From contig JAKAXN010000056.1 of NCBI GenBank assembly GCA_021816565.1, forward strand, positions 1 to 18,440: a stretch of DNA of 18,440 bases, given 5' to 3'. The stretch is from Actinomycetes bacterium (GTDB taxonomy: Bacteria > Actinomycetota > Acidimicrobiia > Acidimicrobiales > Palsa-688). The translations under genes and the position numbers were made by a program. The notes under the pieces were generated by a model that made no database searches, was not told the DNA's origin, and saw only the letters and a list, made by a program, of their open reading frames with translations. Positions 1 through 6,898 of the stretch are shown piece after piece. The first letter of the stretch is position 1, and the number at the start of each line of letters is the position of its first letter.

Positions 1-174
1 CCCACCAGGGTGGAGGGACTCGACGACGCCCGCTGGGTGCTCATGGACTACGGCGATTTCGTGGTCCACGTCCTGCTCGACGAGGCCCGGGACTTCTACC
101 AGCTGGATCGCCTGTGGTCCGACTCCGACCGCTGGGAGTGGGACCGCCCCGAGGCCCGCGCCTCGGGCGAGTAG
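1..174 (+). CDS. rsfS: Ribosomal silencing factor RsfS (Iojap family), C-terminal part
   Basis: The open frame enters from the left edge and ends with TAG at 172-174, so only the last 57 residues are present. They match the end of the RsfS/Iojap family: a W-V-L-M-D-Y-G-D-F-V-V-H strand, then a D-E-A-R-D-F-Y-Q-L-D-R-L-W segment, then a short acidic/basic tail. In known members this protein binds ribosomal protein uL14 on the 50S subunit and blocks subunit joining, lowering translation in starvation; it acts in the cytosol. The start and N-terminal half lie outside the window. In actinobacteria it usually sits next to nadD, which cannot be seen here. It converges on the phospholipase operon, with a hairpin overlapping its stop codon. 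The family call rests on recalled motif similarity and is strong. Confidence 0.9.
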   Translation, partial: PTRVEGLDDARWVLMDYGDFVVHVLLDEARDFYQLDRLWSDSDRWEWDRPEARASGE

Positions 175-196
175 CCGGCCCGGCTACCGGCCGGCT
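173..196. terminator. Hairpin terminator between convergent rsfS and phospholipase genes
   Basis: AGCCGGCC at 173-180 pairs perfectly with GGCCGGCT at 189-196 around an 8-nt loop. It starts inside the rsfS stop codon and ends 7 nt before the stop of the convergent phospholipase gene. There is no T-run on either side, as is common in high-GC actinobacteria. It could serve both strands. Confidence 0.5.
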
Positions 197-202
197 GCCG
201 TC

Positions 203-2182
203 TCAGCCGGCCGGTTCGTCCGTCCCGGGCGCCAGGCCCGAGCCGGCCGCCCCCGCCCCGGCCCCGCCGGGGCTCCTGAGCCGTGACGCCGCAGCGGCCA
301 CTGCGGTGCCCAGGCTCAACAGGCCGGCGGCTTTGACCGCCTCGTCGTAGAGCGGGCTGCCGGTCACGGCCAGCGCCCCGCCCCCGTCCGGCGCCGTGGC
401 CGCTGTAACAGCGGAGCCGGCCGAGCCGGCCGCACCCGGCGTAGACGGCTGCGACGGGGACCCCGACGGCCGCGGGGAGGCCGCCAGTTGGGCCGAACCC
501 GGCGAGGTGACCGGCTCGACGTGGGCTCCGGTCGGCGCCGGTGACCGGCCCCGGGCTCCCGGCCCGGAAGCGCCCGACCCGGAGGCCCCCGGCGCCGGAG
601 CGGAACCGCCGGCCGCGGCGACCGCCACGATCCCGCTGGGACGGCGGCGGACCCCGGGCTCCTGGTGGGGCACGGAGTTGGGCGGGTACGGGTAGGGGAT
701 GCCCTGGCCGAGCGTGCCCGGCAGGGCGTTGGCGGCGTCGACGGCGAGATACGGGTCGATGATCGGCGCCACCTTGGTGGGGGCCGGGTCGGGGGTGGCG
801 GCGAAGTCGAACGCCCCGGTCAGGTCACCGACCGCGGACCGCCGCCAGGCGGTCAGGTTCGGGACCGGGGTCCCGAAGCGGGTCTCCAGGAGCCGCAGCT
901 GCGACGTGTGGTCGAGCACGCCGGAGTACACCAGCCCGCCCCGGCTGAAGGGGGAGATGACCAGGCAGGGGACCCGGAAGCCCAGCCCGACCGGCCCAGG
1001 CTGGCCCTCGAGCGATCCGAGGGCCCGGTTGGCCGGGTTCCGGGTCACGAACTCGCCCGGGGTCCCGGCGGGCGGCACGGGCGGAGCCACGTGGTCGAAG
1101 AACCCGCCGTTCTCGTCGTAGCTGATGACGAGAGCGGTCTTCTCCCAGACGGCCGGGTTGGAGGTGAGCAGGTCCAGGACGTAGGCCACGGCCACCCCGC
1201 CGAGGGAGGGAGGGGCGGCCGGGTGCTCGCACTGGGTGAAGTCGGTGACGATCCACGACACCTGCGGGAGGGTCCCGGTGAGCACGTCCCGGGAGAAGTC
1301 GGTCTCGAGCGTGGGGAGCAGGCCCTTCGAGAAGAGGGGGCCGGGGGTGGAGTACTGCTCGAAGAGGCGCAGGATGTTGTCCATGAGCAGGCCGCCCTGG
1401 ATACCCCCGACGGCGTCGGTGCTCTGGTACACCTTCCAGCTGATGCCGGCCTCTTCGAGTACCTCGGGCATGGTCTTCCAGCGCAGGTAGCCCCACGAGC
1501 CGGGGTCGGGGAGGGGGTTGCTCAACGTGGCGAGGATGGGGCCCCCGGCTCGACCGTCCGGGTCCAGGGTCGCCGACATCCAGTAGGCCCGGTTCGGGTA
1601 GGTGGGGCCGAGCACCGAGCAGTGGTAGTTGTCGCAGATCGTGAAGGCGTCGGCCAGCTGGTAGTAGAAGGGCAGGGTCGACCGGTCGTAGTAGCCCATG
1701 ATGACGGGTCCGTTGGCGGCCCCGTCGGCGGCCAGGTGGGCCGTCATCCAGCGGTCCATGGCCCCGCCGTTCCACGCCTCGTGCTGGGGTCCCCAGTCGT
1801 GGGTGGGGTCGTTCAGGCACTGGTCGTTGTGGGTGGCGTCGCTCTGGAAGGCGAAGGGCATGGTGTAGCCGTCGGGCGTGACGCCCCGGCCCGGCTGGTA
1901 CCCCCGCTGGCGCCACACGCCGGGAGCGGCGGTGGGGTCATCGAAGCCCCGGACCCCCGACAGGGTGCCGAAGTAGTGGTCGAAGCTGCGGTTCTCCTGC
2001 ATGAGGAACACGAAGTGCTCGATATCGGAGAGGCTGCCCGGCCCGGCGTTGCCGCTGGCGGCGTAGGCCCGGTCTATGACGGCTGGCATCCACGAGGACA
2101 AAAGGGTGGCCGCTCCGGCTGACCCGATCCCGGCCAGGAAGCGGCGGCGGCTCAAGATGGCGTGTTCGCGGCGGGATGGCAT
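203..2182 (-). CDS. Tat-exported phospholipase C / phosphoesterase (PF04185) with a C-terminal LAVTG sorting-like signal
   Basis: A 659-residue protein from ATG at 2182. The frame is open further upstream, but this start puts a twin-arginine signal (SRRRFLAG, residues 11-18) with a hydrophobic stretch and an AYA-A cleavage site near residue 41. The catalytic domain (about 50-480) has the hallmarks of the phospholipase C/acid phosphatase family: ENRSFDHYFG (63-72), a Y-D-E-N-G-G-F-F-D-H motif and a late DHTSQ motif. These enzymes hydrolyse phosphate esters such as phosphatidylcholine outside the membrane; the substrate here is unknown. A Gly/Ala/Pro/Ser linker follows from about 500 to 600. 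The protein ends with LAVTG (604-608, at 359-373), a weakly hydrophobic stretch, SRLR, and then about 24 more residues. It is the last gene of the two-component operon, 83 nt after the response regulator. No clear Shine-Dalgarno is visible. Confidence 0.88.
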   Translation of the reverse strand: MPSRREHAILSRRRFLAGIGSAGAATLLSSWMPAVIDRAYAASGNAGPGSLSDIEHFVFLMQENRSFDHYFGTLSGVRGFDDPTAAPGVWRQRGYQPGRGVTPDGYTMPFAFQSDATHNDQCLNDPTHDWGPQHEAWNGGAMDRWMTAHLAADGAANGPVIMGYYDRSTLPFYYQLADAFTICDNYHCSVLGPTYPNRAYWMSATLDPDGRAGGPILATLSNPLPDPGSWGYLRWKTMPEVLEEAGISWKVYQSTDAVGGIQGGLLMDNILRLFEQYSTPGPLFSKGLLPTLETDFSRDVLTGTLPQVSWIVTDFTQCEHPAAPPSLGGVAVAYVLDLLTSNPAVWEKTALVISYDENGGFFDHVAPPVPPAGTPGEFVTRNPANRALGSLEGQPGPVGLGFRVPCLVISPFSRGGLVYSGVLDHTSQLRLLETRFGTPVPNLTAWRRSAVGDLTGAFDFAATPDPAPTKVAPIIDPYLAVDAANALPGTLGQGIPYPYPPNSVPHQEPGVRRRPSGIVAVAAAGGSAPAPGASGSGASGPGARGRSPAPTGAHVEPVTSPGSAQLAASPRPSGSPSQPSTPGAAGSAGSAVTAATAPDGGGALAVTGSPLYDEAVKAAGLLSLGTAVAAAASRLRSPGGAGAGAAGSGLAPGTDEPAG

Positions 2183-2265
2183 CCCGTAAGAAGTTGGACG
2201 CCCCTCGTCCGATCTCCTGGTATCCGCCCCTGCAGCGGGGGTGAACTTTCGGTGACGCCCCGGTG

Positions 2266-2943
2266 TCAGGGGTTGGTCAGCCGGTAGCCCGCGCCGCGGA
2301 CGGTCAGGATCATCGGTTCGAGCCCGGGGTAGTTGATCTTGCGCCGGAGGTAGCCGACATAGACGTCGACCACGTTGCTGCCCGGGTCGAACGAGTAGTC
2401 CCATACGTGGGACAGGATCCGGGCCCGGCTGAGGACCTGGGTGGGGTTGCGCATGAACAGCTCCAGGAGGGCCCATTCCCGCGGCGCCAGATCGATGCGT
2501 CGCCCGGCCCGCCAGGCGACCTTGGTGAGCACGTCGAGACGCAGGTCCCTGACCACCAGCTCGTGGCCGGCCGGTTGGGAGGTGGTACGCACCGCCGTGC
2601 GGATCCGGGCCAGCAGTTCCTCGAAGGAGAACGGCTTCGTGACGTAGTCATTGGCTCCCATGTCGAGGCCCTGGACCTTGTCCTCTATGCGGCCCCGGGC
2701 GGTGAGAATGATGACCGGCAGGGTGGGGTTCCGCCGGCGGATGCCGGTGAGCACGTCCTCGCCGGGACCGTCCGGGAGGCCCAGGTCGAGCAGCACTATG
2801 TCGAAGTCCGGGTCCTCGGCCCCCAGCTCTGCCATGCCTGATGCCGCGTCCGGGGCCACCACCGTCTGGTAGCCCTCGGCGGCCAGCCCCTTGCTCAGGA
2901 ACGAGGAGATGCCGGGGTCGTCCTCCACCAGGAGCACTCTCAA
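2266..2943 (-). CDS. OmpR/PhoB-family response regulator
   Basis: A 225-residue cytosolic transcription regulator. The receiver domain (1-115) has the acidic pair E7-D8-D9, the phosphorylation site D53 in LLDLGLPDG, a conserved T in ILTARG, and the K-P-F motif. The winged-helix DNA-binding domain (about 128-225) ends with V-R-G-A-G-Y-R-L as in OmpR/PhoB proteins. I chose the TTG at 2943: it begins right at the domain (RVLLVEDD) and overlaps the stop of the upstream kinase by 4 nt (TTGA), which suggests translational coupling. The frame is open further upstream, but that sequence is unlike the family. The kinase partner is encoded upstream and the phospholipase gene downstream; control of the phospholipase or of this operon is an inference. 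Confidence 0.93.
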   Translation of the reverse strand: MRVLLVEDDPGISSFLSKGLAAEGYQTVVAPDAASGMAELGAEDPDFDIVLLDLGLPDGPGEDVLTGIRRRNPTLPVIILTARGRIEDKVQGLDMGANDYVTKPFSFEELLARIRTAVRTTSQPAGHELVVRDLRLDVLTKVAWRAGRRIDLAPREWALLELFMRNPTQVLSRARILSHVWDYSFDPGSNVVDVYVGYLRRKINYPGLEPMILTVRGAGYRLTNP

Positions 2944-4487
2944 CGCAACCGCCCGTCGAGGTCCTTCAGCACCATTGTGATCGAGGCTCCTCCAAGCTCG
3001 GAATCGGAGATGTCCACCCGGCCGCCGTGGGCCTGGCACACCGCGCTGACGATGGCCAGTCCCAGACCGCTGCCGGTGGTCCGGTCGTGACCGGGCCGCC
3101 AGAACCGGTTCAAGACGCTACGCCGGTCCGCTTCGGCGATGCCCGGCCCGGCGTCGTCCACCGAGATCGTGAGCACGGGGCCCTCGACGCGGGCCACGAC
3201 CGCGATGGTGTCACCCCGGGAGGTGACCTTGACGGCGTTGTCGACCAGGTTGAGCAGCGCGCCGCGGACCTCGGTCTCGTCGAATCGCACAACTGCATCG
3301 GGGACCGGCCCGAGGACCCAGTTGCGGTCGGCCAGCACCCGGCACGACGCCTCGAAGTCGGCCAGGAACGACCGCAGGTCGACGTCGTGGAGGTCCGGGC
3401 GGACCGGCTCGCGGGCCCGGCCCAGGACCAGGAGGCGTTCCACGAGCTGACCCATCCGGTCCAGCTCCCCGATGGCCACGCCGAGGGTGTCACGGACCCC
3501 GGCCGGGTCGGTGGCCCCGCTGCGCTGCAGGATCTCCAGATGGCCGCGGGCGACGGTCAGGGGGGTGCGCAGCTGGTGGGACACGTCCGAGAGCAGGGCC
3601 TGCTGGGCCTGCACCGCGTCCTGGATCCGGTCCAGCATCGAGTCGAAGCTGCGGGCCAGCTCGCCGACCTCGTCACCGGTGCCCTGATCGCCGAGACGCT
3701 CGGCCAGGCGGCCCCGGCCGATCGTCTCGGCTGTCTTGGTGATGCCCCCGATGCGGCGCAGCAGCCGGCGCAGGAGCAGGTAGGCGCTGGCCACCCCGGC
3801 GACCAGGGCCACCGCCCCTTCGGCCAGGGCCAGCCGGAAGGCTGCGTCGCGTGCCGGGCGCAGGCCGCTCAGGTCGACGGTGGCTATGAACACCCCGGTG
3901 GGTCGGCCGGACTGGGTGATGGGCGATGCCAGCAGCTCGACGTCGCGGCCGGCCACGTGCCTGGAGATCAGTTCGCTGCGGGCCGGTATGCGTTCCGATA
4001 CGGCGGCGACAGCGGGGGAGTGGGCCAACGCCGAACCCCCGGCATTGGCCACCGCCCAGGCGAACGGCTGGCTGACCTCGAGCAGGTTGCCGTCAGCTAC
4101 GGCATGGGAGCGCAGGTAGCCCGTCGACACGGCGCGCAGGTCGGCCCCCGTGTGGTCGGCGGCCAGGGCCTGCTGGTAGGACTGCAACTCGGCATCGAGC
4201 TGCTGTATGGCCACCGTCTGTATACCCACCGTGGTGGTGTGGAGGAGGGCCAGGACCGAACCGGTGATGACCGCAGCCAGGACGATGGCGTGCAGGGAGG
4301 CCAGCCTCCCGGCGGTACCCGCCCGCCGGGAGATCCGGGTCAACGCCGACGGTCGGTCCCCGAAAGGACCCTCCCCGGCGCCGATGGCCGCCGGCGAAAG
4401 GCCCTCGCCGGCGGTCCGGCGGAATCGGGTGGTGGCCCGGCCCCGGGTCGAACGACCCGACCGGGCGGAGATCGACGAGCCGGTCAC
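2940..4487 (-). CDS. Membrane sensor histidine kinase (HAMP-HisKA-HATPase)
   Basis: A 515-residue kinase from GTG at 4487, which overlaps the upstream stop by 4 nt (GTGA). A basic, low-complexity N-terminus of about 60 residues precedes TM1 (about 62-83). An extracytoplasmic sensor region of about 130 residues follows, then TM2 (218-239), HAMP (240-293), the H-box S-D-V-S-H-Q-L-R-T-P with H304, the N-box NLVDN (413-417), the G1 box DAGPGI (445-450) and the G2 box GSGLGL (472-477). All catalytic boxes are intact. It autophosphorylates on H304 and should pass phosphate to D53 of the regulator encoded just downstream. Kinase-before-regulator order is less usual than the reverse. The signal sensed is unknown; the sensor region has no domain I recognise. 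The first about 50 residues could be over-extended if a later start is used. Confidence 0.92.
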   Translation of the reverse strand: MTGSSISARSGRSTRGRATTRFRRTAGEGLSPAAIGAGEGPFGDRPSALTRISRRAGTAGRLASLHAIVLAAVITGSVLALLHTTTVGIQTVAIQQLDAELQSYQQALAADHTGADLRAVSTGYLRSHAVADGNLLEVSQPFAWAVANAGGSALAHSPAVAAVSERIPARSELISRHVAGRDVELLASPITQSGRPTGVFIATVDLSGLRPARDAAFRLALAEGAVALVAGVASAYLLLRRLLRRIGGITKTAETIGRGRLAERLGDQGTGDEVGELARSFDSMLDRIQDAVQAQQALLSDVSHQLRTPLTVARGHLEILQRSGATDPAGVRDTLGVAIGELDRMGQLVERLLVLGRAREPVRPDLHDVDLRSFLADFEASCRVLADRNWVLGPVPDAVVRFDETEVRGALLNLVDNAVKVTSRGDTIAVVARVEGPVLTISVDDAGPGIAEADRRSVLNRFWRPGHDRTTGSGLGLAIVSAVCQAHGGRVDISDSELGGASITMVLKDLDGRLR

Positions 4488-5311
4488 CGGCTCTTCGAAT
4501 GGCTGGATCCGCTCTTTCGGTGTCCGTGGTTGGTGGAGTCGGCTACGACCACCGGATAGTCGGGGGCGACGAAGCTGGGCGAGACGCTGGTGCCGGTCCC
4601 CCGGTTCGGCACCGTCGTCACGGTCGGGGTGCTCCCGGCCAAGGCGGAGCCGTCGGAGCCGATCTGGGAGCCCACCTTCTGTCCGGAGCTGAGACTCCCG
4701 ACCGCGCCCCGGGTCGTGCCGCTGCCGGCTTCGCCGGCGGCCAGCGTGGATGTCTGCGGGGTCGGGGGGACGGCTGGCGTGGCGGGCGGAGCGGTAACGG
4801 ACGGGGCGGTGGTCTCGGGCACCGGGACCGATACCGTGTTGTGCACATCCGCAGGAACGGTGAGCGTGGGTGTGGCGCCGGCCTGGTCAGACGGAGCGGG
4901 GTCTGCCGGCCCGCTGGGGAGCCCACCCGGCTCGAGGGCTGCCTGCGGCTGGTAGCCGGACAGGTCGCCGCCGTGAGGGGCCGGTGCCGACGCCGCCGGC
5001 CCGCTCGTCGCCGCCGGCAGGCTCCCGGTGGCGGTTCGGCCCAGCGTCAGAGGACCGGCCAGCCGGGTGTAGGGGCCGGCCGGGCCGGCCGCCGACAGCT
5101 GCGCCCCGCTCGGGCTCAGCGTCGGATCAGCGGACACCGAGGCGACGGTGGGTCCCCCGGAGGAGTTGAACTTGATACCACCGGCCACGCTGGGATCGGT
5201 CCCGCCGATGTAGGCGATGGCCACCACCGCGATGGCTCCCACGGCGGAGACCGTCACGGCCACGGGCGCGCTGCGCCACGGGAGCCGGCCGGGTTCGGTC
5301 CGTCGCTGCAT
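4484..5311 (-). CDS. Single-pass exported Pro/Ala/Ser/Thr-rich protein, unknown function
   Basis: A 275-residue protein from ATG at 5311. A short basic N-terminus (MQRRTEPGRLPWR) is followed by one hydrophobic helix (about 15-37), then about 240 residues of low-complexity Ala/Pro/Ser/Thr/Gly sequence with a basic, His/Ser-rich end. This predicts an N-terminal membrane anchor with a flexible outer tail. I recognise no domain. It starts 4 nt after the ferredoxin stop and overlaps the kinase start by 4 nt, so it is probably co-expressed with both; it may be an accessory or spacer protein for the sensor kinase (inference). The frame stays open upstream of 5311, but ATG 5311 has a -10-like hexamer exactly 6 nt before it, as expected for a leaderless mRNA. 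The sequence bias makes similarity searches unreliable. Confidence 0.75.
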   Translation of the reverse strand: MQRRTEPGRLPWRSAPVAVTVSAVGAIAVVAIAYIGGTDPSVAGGIKFNSSGGPTVASVSADPTLSPSGAQLSAAGPAGPYTRLAGPLTLGRTATGSLPAATSGPAASAPAPHGGDLSGYQPQAALEPGGLPSGPADPAPSDQAGATPTLTVPADVHNTVSVPVPETTAPSVTAPPATPAVPPTPQTSTLAAGEAGSGTTRGAVGSLSSGQKVGSQIGSDGSALAGSTPTVTTVPNRGTGTSVSPSFVAPDYPVVVADSTNHGHRKSGSSHSKSR

Positions 5312-5315
5312 GTAC

Positions 5316-5558
5316 CTATTGTGACCCAGCCGCCACCGCCGTGTCAGCAAGGCTGAGTGCGGAGCGCGGGCAGGCCCAGACGGCCCAGGCGGCCCGCCGT
5401 ACGGCCTCCCGGTCGCCGACGGTCCGGCGGTCGATACGGGGGAAGCCCCACGGTCCGGGAGAGATCCGCTCGGGGCACACCGAGGCGCAGGCACCGCATC
5501 CGTCACAGCGTGATGTGTCCACGATCAGCTGCACCGGCTCCGCGTCCTCACTGCGCAC
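5316..5558 (-). CDS. Small one-cluster [4Fe-4S] ferredoxin
   Basis: An 80-residue protein from GTG at 5558. It has C18-x2-C21-x2-C24-x3-C28-P and one distal C63-P. In ferredoxins of this fold C18, C21, C24 and C63 bind one [4Fe-4S] cluster; C28-P is what remains of a second cluster site, whose partner CxxCxxC motif is missing. The middle (29-60) has a G-P-W-G-F-P segment and an R-rich helix. It would be a cytosolic one-electron carrier. It is the first gene of the leftward set and ends only 4 nt before the next start, but no oxidoreductase, P450 or reductase partner lies nearby, so its electron donor and acceptor are unknown. A purine-rich GAGAAA directly before the GTG is a weak ribosome-binding site. 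A shorter form from the GTG at V9 is possible. Confidence 0.8.
   Translation of the reverse strand: MRSEDAEPVQLIVDTSRCDGCGACASVCPERISPGPWGFPRIDRRTVGDREAVRRAAWAVWACPRSALSLADTAVAAGSQ
5318..5347 (-). promoter_or_regulatory. Candidate internal leaderless promoter for the exported low-complexity protein and the kinase operon
   Basis: On the minus strand CTGACA (5347-5342), 18 nt, CACAAT (5323-5318), then 6 nt to ATG 5311. The spacing fits a sigma-70-type promoter with transcription starting at the A of ATG. It lies inside the 3' end of the ferredoxin gene, so the kinase genes may be expressed apart from the ferredoxin. Confidence 0.4.
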
Positions 5559-5607
5559 TTTCTCGGCCCGCCCCCTGGTCGTCCTGGAGCGGAACTATGC
5601 GTCATTT

Positions 5608-5642
5608 TCGTGATTCGCCGGTTAACCGGGGATGAGGATGCT
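5608..5642 (+). promoter_or_regulatory. Candidate corA promoter with an internal palindrome
   Basis: The divergent gap 5559-5713 is unusually A/T-rich for this window around 5591-5626. GTGATT (5610-5615), 21 nt, GATGCT (5637-5642) resembles the GTGACG-N20-GATGCT element before the SHOCT gene. A perfect 12-bp palindrome lies between the two boxes. On the other strand TTAACC-N20-CATAGT could serve the ferredoxin. Both readings are weak. Confidence 0.3.
5618..5629. repeat. 12-bp perfect palindrome, candidate operator
   Basis: CCGGTTAACCGG is self-complementary over all 12 bases and sits in the only A/T-rich part of the divergent region between the ferredoxin operon and corA. A dimeric repressor could bind it and affect both directions. 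No regulator is identified. Confidence 0.4.
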
Positions 5643-5644
5643 TT

Positions 5645-5672
5645 CACGGCGCGGGGGTCGCCTCCCGCCGTG
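5645..5672 (+). promoter_or_regulatory. Hairpin in the presumed corA 5' leader
   Basis: CACGGCG (5645-5651) pairs with CGCCGTG (5666-5672). After a one-base bulge the stem goes on through five more pairs, one of them G-U, closing on a 3-nt TCG loop. It lies about 30 nt before the corA ribosome-binding site. It may be a leader structure that affects corA expression; I do not recognise it as a known Mg2+ riboswitch. Confidence 0.35.
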
Positions 5673-5713
5673 TGCAGCCGGCACCGGCCGTCGCTTCCGC
5701 ACGGAAGGGAAGA

Positions 5714-6799
5714 ATGACCGCCATGGAAGGCCACCTCATCACCTCCGACGGCTGTCAGCACCCGGTGGAGCAGCCCGTCATCGAGCGGCTCCTGGCTGGG
5801 CCGGACCGCTTCTGGCTGGATCTGGTGTGCCCCGATCCGGTGCGCTACGTGAGCCTGCTGCGCGACACCTTCGGCTTCCACCCGCTGGCGGTGGAGGACG
5901 CCGAGCACTTCGGGCAGCGGCCCAAGATCGACACCTACGAGAGGTTCTCCCTGCTGGTCGTCTACAGCGCCGGCGCCGACGGCCGGCTGATCGAGGTGCA
6001 CTGCTTCTATACGGAGAGCTACCTGGTGACGATCCACCACGATCCCTATCCCGGCCTGGCCGCCCTGGCCGGAAGGATGAGCCAGAAGGGGATGCCCGGG
6101 ACCGACCACGTGATGCTGCTCTACCGGGTGGTCGACAGCCTGGTCGACGGCTACTTCCCGGCGCTCGCCGCCCTCGACGACCGTATCGACGAGTTGGAGG
6201 ACCAGATCCTGGTGCGGCCCACCGACGAGCAGCTCGGGACGCTGTTCGACATGAAGCGCGCCCTGATCGGGCTGCGCAAGGTGGTCACACCGCAGCGGGA
6301 CATGTTCGCCTCGGTGCTCAGCAACGACGACCTGCTCCCCGGCATGACCCGCGAGGCGGAACGTTACTTCCGGGACCTCTATGACCACCTGATCCGCATC
6401 AGCGATCTGGTGGACAGCTACCGGGACCTGCTCAGCGGGGCCCTCGACACCCACCTGTCCACCGTGTCCAACCGGCTGAACGTGGTGATGAAGCAGCTCA
6501 CCCTCATCGCCACGGTCTTCCTCCCCCTGACGTTCCTGACCGGCTTCTTCGGCCAGAACTTCGGCTGGATGACCGCCCGCATCGACTCCATCGGGGCGTT
6601 CATCGGCCTGGGTGTGGCCGTGCCGGTCGGCATAGCAGCCGGGCTGTTCCTGCTGTTCCGTCACCAGGGATGGCTCTCCTCCACCGGGGTGGTACCGGGC
6701 CGGCCGGGCGCCCGGGCCCGGCATCGCCGGTCCGCCGACGGGCGGCTGCCGCTGCTCCACCCCGACCCGGCCGCCCCCGAGCCGACCGTCGGGGCCTGA
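5714..6799 (+). CDS. corA: CorA-family divalent cation channel with a G-Q-N filter motif
   Basis: A 361-residue inner-membrane protein of normal CorA length. The start ATG 5714 is preceded by GGAAGGGA (5703-5710), a good ribosome-binding site. The N-terminal two thirds form the cytosolic funnel domain, including a long helical part with L-D-D-R-I-D-E-L-E. Two C-terminal membrane helices lie at about 262-280 and 297-317. The signature after TM1 reads G-F-F-G-Q-N-F-G-W-M, with GQN at 280-282 in place of the canonical GMN of Mg2+-transporting CorA. The family moves Mg2+ (or Co2+, Ni2+, in some branches Zn2+) down the membrane potential as a pentamer; the ion here is not certain because of the changed filter. 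A basic, Pro-rich tail follows TM2. It stands alone, divergent from the ferredoxin operon. Confidence 0.92.
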   Translation: MTAMEGHLITSDGCQHPVEQPVIERLLAGPDRFWLDLVCPDPVRYVSLLRDTFGFHPLAVEDAEHFGQRPKIDTYERFSLLVVYSAGADGRLIEVHCFYTESYLVTIHHDPYPGLAALAGRMSQKGMPGTDHVMLLYRVVDSLVDGYFPALAALDDRIDELEDQILVRPTDEQLGTLFDMKRALIGLRKVVTPQRDMFASVLSNDDLLPGMTREAERYFRDLYDHLIRISDLVDSYRDLLSGALDTHLSTVSNRLNVVMKQLTLIATVFLPLTFLTGFFGQNFGWMTARIDSIGAFIGLGVAVPVGIAAGLFLLFRHQGWLSSTGVVPGRPGARARHRRSADGRLPLLHPDPAAPEPTVGA

Positions 6800-6819
6800 C
6801 GGGAGTCCGAACCCTCCCG
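6800..6819 (+). terminator. Short hairpin directly after corA
   Basis: CGGGAG (6800-6805) pairs with CTCCCG (6814-6819) around an 8-nt loop, starting at the base after the corA stop. There is no T-run. The stem is short, so it is a possible weak terminator or transcript end only. Confidence 0.35.
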
Positions 6820-6898
6820 GCGGCGCGTATCAGACCGGGTCTGGCGTCCTCATCCTGTTGGTCCGGCTACGCGCCGGAGAGCGGAAGGGACGTAACCG

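Noticed and set aside
665..2122. Long open frame on the plus strand opposite the phospholipase gene; similar long antisense frames at 2841-4559 (+), 5525-6760 (-), 8196-9515 (-) and 14624-16546 (-)
   Set aside because: These are shadows caused by the high G+C content. Their products are Gly/Arg/Pro/Val- or His/Gln-rich with no domain, while the opposite strand encodes intact known families.
2227..2240. CCCC-N6-GGGG between the response regulator and phospholipase genes as a terminator
   Set aside because: A 4-bp stem is too weak, and expression of the phospholipase from the upstream genes is plausible.
5316..5558. Two-cluster ferredoxin
   Set aside because: Only one CxxCxxC group and one distal Cys-Pro are present, enough for a single [4Fe-4S] cluster.
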